From: an uncultured bacterium
GTDB lineage: Bacteria > Actinomycetota > UBA4738 > HRBIN12
Direction: 5' to 3'
Length of the DNA stretch: 8,269 bases
NCBI GenBank assembly: GCA_937881155.1
Contig: CALGFI010000009.1
Location: 1 to 8,269 of the forward strand
Below are positions 6,256-8,269 of the stretch, piece by piece; positions within the stretch are counted from its first letter, which is position 1, and each line of letters starts with the position of its first letter. Position numbers and translations under genes: made by a program. Below the pieces are notes generated by a model that saw only the letters and a list, made by a program, of their open reading frames with translations, was not told the DNA's origin and ran no database searches.

Positions 6256-7718
6256 AGCACGTGCCCGGATCTCCGCACCGGCACGCGGAGCGCGAGCCCG
6301 AGGTCGGGTACGAGCGCCTCGCGCATCACGACTCGCCGTCGTTCTCCCGCCGTTCCTTTCTTCGAAGGTCCGCACTGGCGCTCGCCGGGGCGACGCTGTA
6401 CGCATGTACCGGCGGCGGTCGGAAGGAACGCGTCATTGCCCCGACAACGACCGCGTCGGTCCTGGCTACGGATACTCGGTGGCCGGTCAAGCGCGTCGTC
6501 TACGTGATGATGGAGAACCGGAGCTTCGACAACCTGTTCGGTCGGTTCCCGGGCGCGCGTGGAGCGACGACCGGCCTGAAGTTCGGGCAGGAGGTTCCCC
6601 TCGAGCCCTGCCCCCAATGGCTGCCGGGCGACCTTCCGCACGATCGCGCCGCGCATCTGAACGCGGTGAACGGGGGAACGTTCGACGGGTTCGCGCTGGG
6701 GCAGTTCGGCGATCCGTGGGCGTACACCGCGTTCGAGCAACGACAGGTTCCGAACTACTGGCGCCTCGCCCGTGACTACGTGCTGTGCGACAACTTCTTC
6801 TCCTCGGTCGCGGGACCGTCGTTTCCGAACCACTTCTTCTTCGTCGCCGGGCAGGCCGGCGGCGCGCTCGACAACCCCGAGAACATCGAGACGCGCGTCG
6901 AGGAGAACGGTCGTCGCTTCAAGAGCTGGGGTTGCGACGCCGTCGGCGACAACGTGTTCGTCCTCGTCAAGGACGGGAATGGAAACACGACCAAGCACGA
7001 CACCTGCTTCAACTTCAGATCCGTGCCCGAGCAGCTCGAGGAGGCGGGCGTGTCGTGGGCGTACTACTCGGCGAGCCCGTACCAGCCCGGCTACTTCTGG
7101 AACGCGCTGAACGGCGTGTCGGGCGTCTTCCACACCGACCTATGGCGTCCGGAACGGGTCCGAGCGGTCGACGACCTGATCGACGACGTGCGTTCGGAAC
7201 GCCTGCCCGCGGTGACGTGGGTGACGCCGCGGTTCGAGCTCTCCGACCACCCGCCCGAGAGCACCTGTTTCGCGCAGGAGTGGGTCACCGACCTCGTGAA
7301 CGGCGTCATGGAGAGCGGCGCCTGGGAGCACACCGCGATGTTCATCACCTGGGACGAGTGGGGAGGCTTCTACGACCACGTCCGGCCGCCCGAGGTCGAC
7401 GACCTCGGGTTCGGGTTTCGCGTGCCGACGCTCGTCGTCTCGCCGTTCGCGCGGAAGGGGTACGTCGACGACGCCGAGGGCGAGTTCAGCTCACCGCTGA
7501 AGTTCATCGAGGACAACTGGGGCCTGTCGTACCTGACCGACCGGATCGAGCGAACACACAACTTCGAGCACGTCTTCGCTTTCGAACGGAACGCCCGCCG
7601 CGACAGGCAACCGCTTCCCCGCGTTGAGGGCTGCTACGGAACGCCGTGGGACTTCCCCGGCTTCGACTATCCGGGCTGGCCGGAGGGCACGATGCCCGAG
7701 GAGAGCCATTTCGTCTGA
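6252..7718 (+). CDS. Tat-exported phosphoesterase, phospholipase C/acid phosphatase family
   Basis: The product hydrolyses phosphate esters or phospholipid head groups at the cell surface, judging from its family (phosphoesterase group of bacterial phospholipase C and AcpA-type acid phosphatases). Of 488 residues, a long 31-residue n-region precedes the twin-arginine motif S-R-R-S-F-L-R (32-38), a hydrophobic core, and a lipobox-like L-Y-A-C with Cys52. Metal-site motif E-N-R-S-F-D is at 88-93, G-P-S-F-P-N (188-193) carries likely nucleophile Ser190, S-D-H-P has His333, and T-W-D-E-W-G-G-F-Y-D-H is at 366-376 with Asp368 and Glu369. S-P-F-A-R-K-G-Y at 397-404 and S-P-L-K-F-I-E at 414-420 are also typical. 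The C-terminal extension of classical phospholipases C is absent, so this is the short form. An in-frame TGA 9 nt upstream limits the start to GTG 6252 or GTG 6261. Substrate is unknown; phosphorus scavenging is a reasonable guess. Confidence 0.9.
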   Translation: MQHVPGSPHRHAEREPEVGYERLAHHDSPSFSRRSFLRRSALALAGATLYACTGGGRKERVIAPTTTASVLATDTRWPVKRVVYVMMENRSFDNLFGRFPGARGATTGLKFGQEVPLEPCPQWLPGDLPHDRAAHLNAVNGGTFDGFALGQFGDPWAYTAFEQRQVPNYWRLARDYVLCDNFFSSVAGPSFPNHFFFVAGQAGGALDNPENIETRVEENGRRFKSWGCDAVGDNVFVLVKDGNGNTTKHDTCFNFRSVPEQLEEAGVSWAYYSASPYQPGYFWNALNGVSGVFHTDLWRPERVRAVDDLIDDVRSERLPAVTWVTPRFELSDHPPESTCFAQEWVTDLVNGVMESGAWEHTAMFITWDEWGGFYDHVRPPEVDDLGFGFRVPTLVVSPFARKGYVDDAEGEFSSPLKFIEDNWGLSYLTDRIERTHNFEHVFAFERNARRDRQPLPRVEGCYGTPWDFPGFDYPGWPEGTMPEESHFV

Positions 7719-8128
7719 GGTACCGATATCCGCGGCGTCGGCTCGGGCACAGTCAGATGGACATCATCACGACGGGGACTCCATGACGACGACAGCCCGG
7801 TGTTGCGCGGGGTCGTGATGACACCAGTCGTCGGGTTCGGGGGACTCGCCAATTCGTACCGCGTTGAATCTGAGGGTTGTCGCGTGAGCAGTGTGCGGGT
7901 GGGTCTCTACGATGTGCCGAGTGAGGATGCAGAGGACGATGTTGTCGTTGGGCCCAGGACCGATCCAACCTAAGGAGCAGACCGGACACCTCGCGATTGC
8001 GTGTGGCAAACGGCACGAGGTTTCGTCGGTTAGGGGGCCTGAGACTTCACCGTGTACTTGGTCGATGTTGGCACGCGTTCGGAGGACACGAGGACGTGGT
8101 GCAGCAGGTCAAGTCTGACCAGCGAGCA
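7719..8128. other. 410-bp lower-GC stretch between well-supported genes
   Basis: GC falls to about 61% by hand count over 7801-8100, against about 68% in a sampled coding line of the kinase. The only coding signal I can support is the small minus-strand ORF 7767-8009. I see no tRNA, insertion-sequence ends, long repeat or convincing terminator with a U-run. Positions 8010-8128 hold nothing I can name. Confidence 0.5.
7767..8009 (-). CDS. Possible small Cys/His-rich protein (zinc-finger-like)
   Basis: I do not recognise a family. The 80-residue frame opens with TTG and has C-P-V-C at 8-11, Cys27, and H-I-V-E-T-H at 32-37, an arrangement that could bind one zinc ion. By hand count 59 of 80 third positions are G or C (74%), against about 61% GC for the surrounding DNA. 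In the 33 codons upstream in the same open frame only 16 are G or C, so the coding signal begins near the TTG. Other frames here give Arg-rich shadow-like peptides. Weak points are the rare start codon, no Shine-Dalgarno and no clear promoter. The C-terminal 30 residues look less protein-like. It could be a DNA- or RNA-binding protein, a decayed gene, or chance. Confidence 0.42.
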   Translation of the reverse strand: MPHAIARCPVCSLGWIGPGPNDNIVLCILTRHIVETHPHTAHATTLRFNAVRIGESPEPDDWCHHDPAQHRAVVVMESPS

Positions 8129-8269
8129 TCAGCGTCTAGGTAGCACGAGGGCGTCGACCGCGACGCATCCTTCCGGTCCACAGATCACCGGGTTCACATC
8201 GAGAGCCTCGAGGCGGTCGCCGAGATCGTGCGCGAGCCACGACAGGCCGACGATGGCGTTCACCAACGC
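8129..8269 (-). CDS. ATP-grasp acyl-CoA synthetase (NDP-forming type), C-terminal end
   Basis: Only the last 46 residues are in the window; the gene continues past the right edge. The protein reads A-L-V-N-A-I-V-G-L-S, then L-A-H-D-L-G-D-R-L-E-A-L-D-V-N-P-V-I, and ends with V-A-V-D-A-L-V-L-P-R-R. The L-D-V-N-P motif followed by a short beta strand and V-A-V-D-A-L is the usual C-terminus of the ATP-grasp domain in acetate/acyl-CoA ligases related to succinyl-CoA synthetase beta. There the acidic residue and Asn help hold Mg-nucleotide. These enzymes interconvert acyl-CoA plus ADP and phosphate with the free acid plus ATP. Whether the CoA-binding domain is fused upstream cannot be seen. The 5' end of the gene lies outside the window. 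Confidence 0.8.
   Translation of the reverse strand, partial: ALVNAIVGLSWLAHDLGDRLEALDVNPVICGPEGCVAVDALVLPRR

Noticed and set aside
6198..7133. Upstream extension of the lipoprotein frame to 533 residues
   Set aside because: The extension is antisense to the phosphoesterase, is Arg/Val-rich without motifs, and would bury the signal peptide and lipobox in the middle of the protein.
7723..7741. CCGA...TCGG repeat after the phosphoesterase stop
   Set aside because: A 4-bp stem with an 11-nt loop and no U-run is expected by chance.
7891..8118. 75-residue plus-strand ORF
   Set aside because: It has no motif and no good ribosome binding site, and it overlaps the minus-strand ORF that has better codon bias.
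8107..8120. Hairpin GGTCA-AGTC-TGACC just after the acyl-CoA synthetase stop
   Set aside because: The stem is only 5 bp and no U-run follows on the minus strand, so it is too weak to call a terminator.
1..8269. CRISPR array, tRNA, rRNA, insertion sequence, phage or toxin-antitoxin genes
   Set aside because: Reading both strands I found no spaced direct repeats, tRNA-like arms, transposase motifs or phage proteins.

Overview
The window is a gene-dense, GC-rich stretch (roughly 65-68% in coding parts by rough hand count) that reads like an Actinomycetota chromosome. Supporting signs are strong G/C preference at third codon positions, GTG and probably TTG starts, several genes with no Shine-Dalgarno but a TANNNT -10 box just before the start, a protein built of D-V-W-A-V-G repeats, and an ectoine synthase. 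The phylum is an inference; Chloroflexota or another high-GC lineage is not excluded. Partial ectC suggests a salt-tolerant organism.

Layout, left to right. The 3' end of ectC (+) runs in from the left edge. It meets, tail to tail with a 16-bp gap, a two-gene minus-strand unit: a PYROXD2/phytoene-desaturase-like FAD oxidoreductase (1669-3294), then an amidase-signature hydrolase (243-1634). Divergent from these is a plus-strand pair: a membrane-anchored or secreted protein predicted to fold as a six- or seven-bladed beta-propeller (3364-4542), then a ROK-family sugar kinase (4557-5519) with a good ribosome binding site. The kinase converges, with a 12-bp gap, on a minus-strand lipoprotein of unknown function (5532-6197). 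That lipoprotein is divergent from a Tat-exported phosphoesterase of the phospholipase C/acid phosphatase family (6252-7718), and a perfect 11-bp dyad lies between the two starts. The last 550 bases have lower GC. They hold a possible small Cys/His-rich minus-strand gene (7767-8009) and, at the right edge, the C-terminus of an ATP-grasp acyl-CoA synthetase (minus).

The genes look like ordinary cell functions rather than one pathway: osmoprotection, hydrolysis/oxidation of unknown small molecules, sugar phosphorylation, cell-surface proteins, phosphate-ester hydrolysis and CoA-thioester formation. I see no CRISPR array, tRNA, rRNA, insertion sequence, phage gene or convincing new defence system. 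The items most worth a second look are the dyad between the divergent surface-protein genes, the altered zinc motif in the ROK kinase, the small Cys/His ORF, and the two exported proteins whose only mature-domain cysteines bracket the fold.
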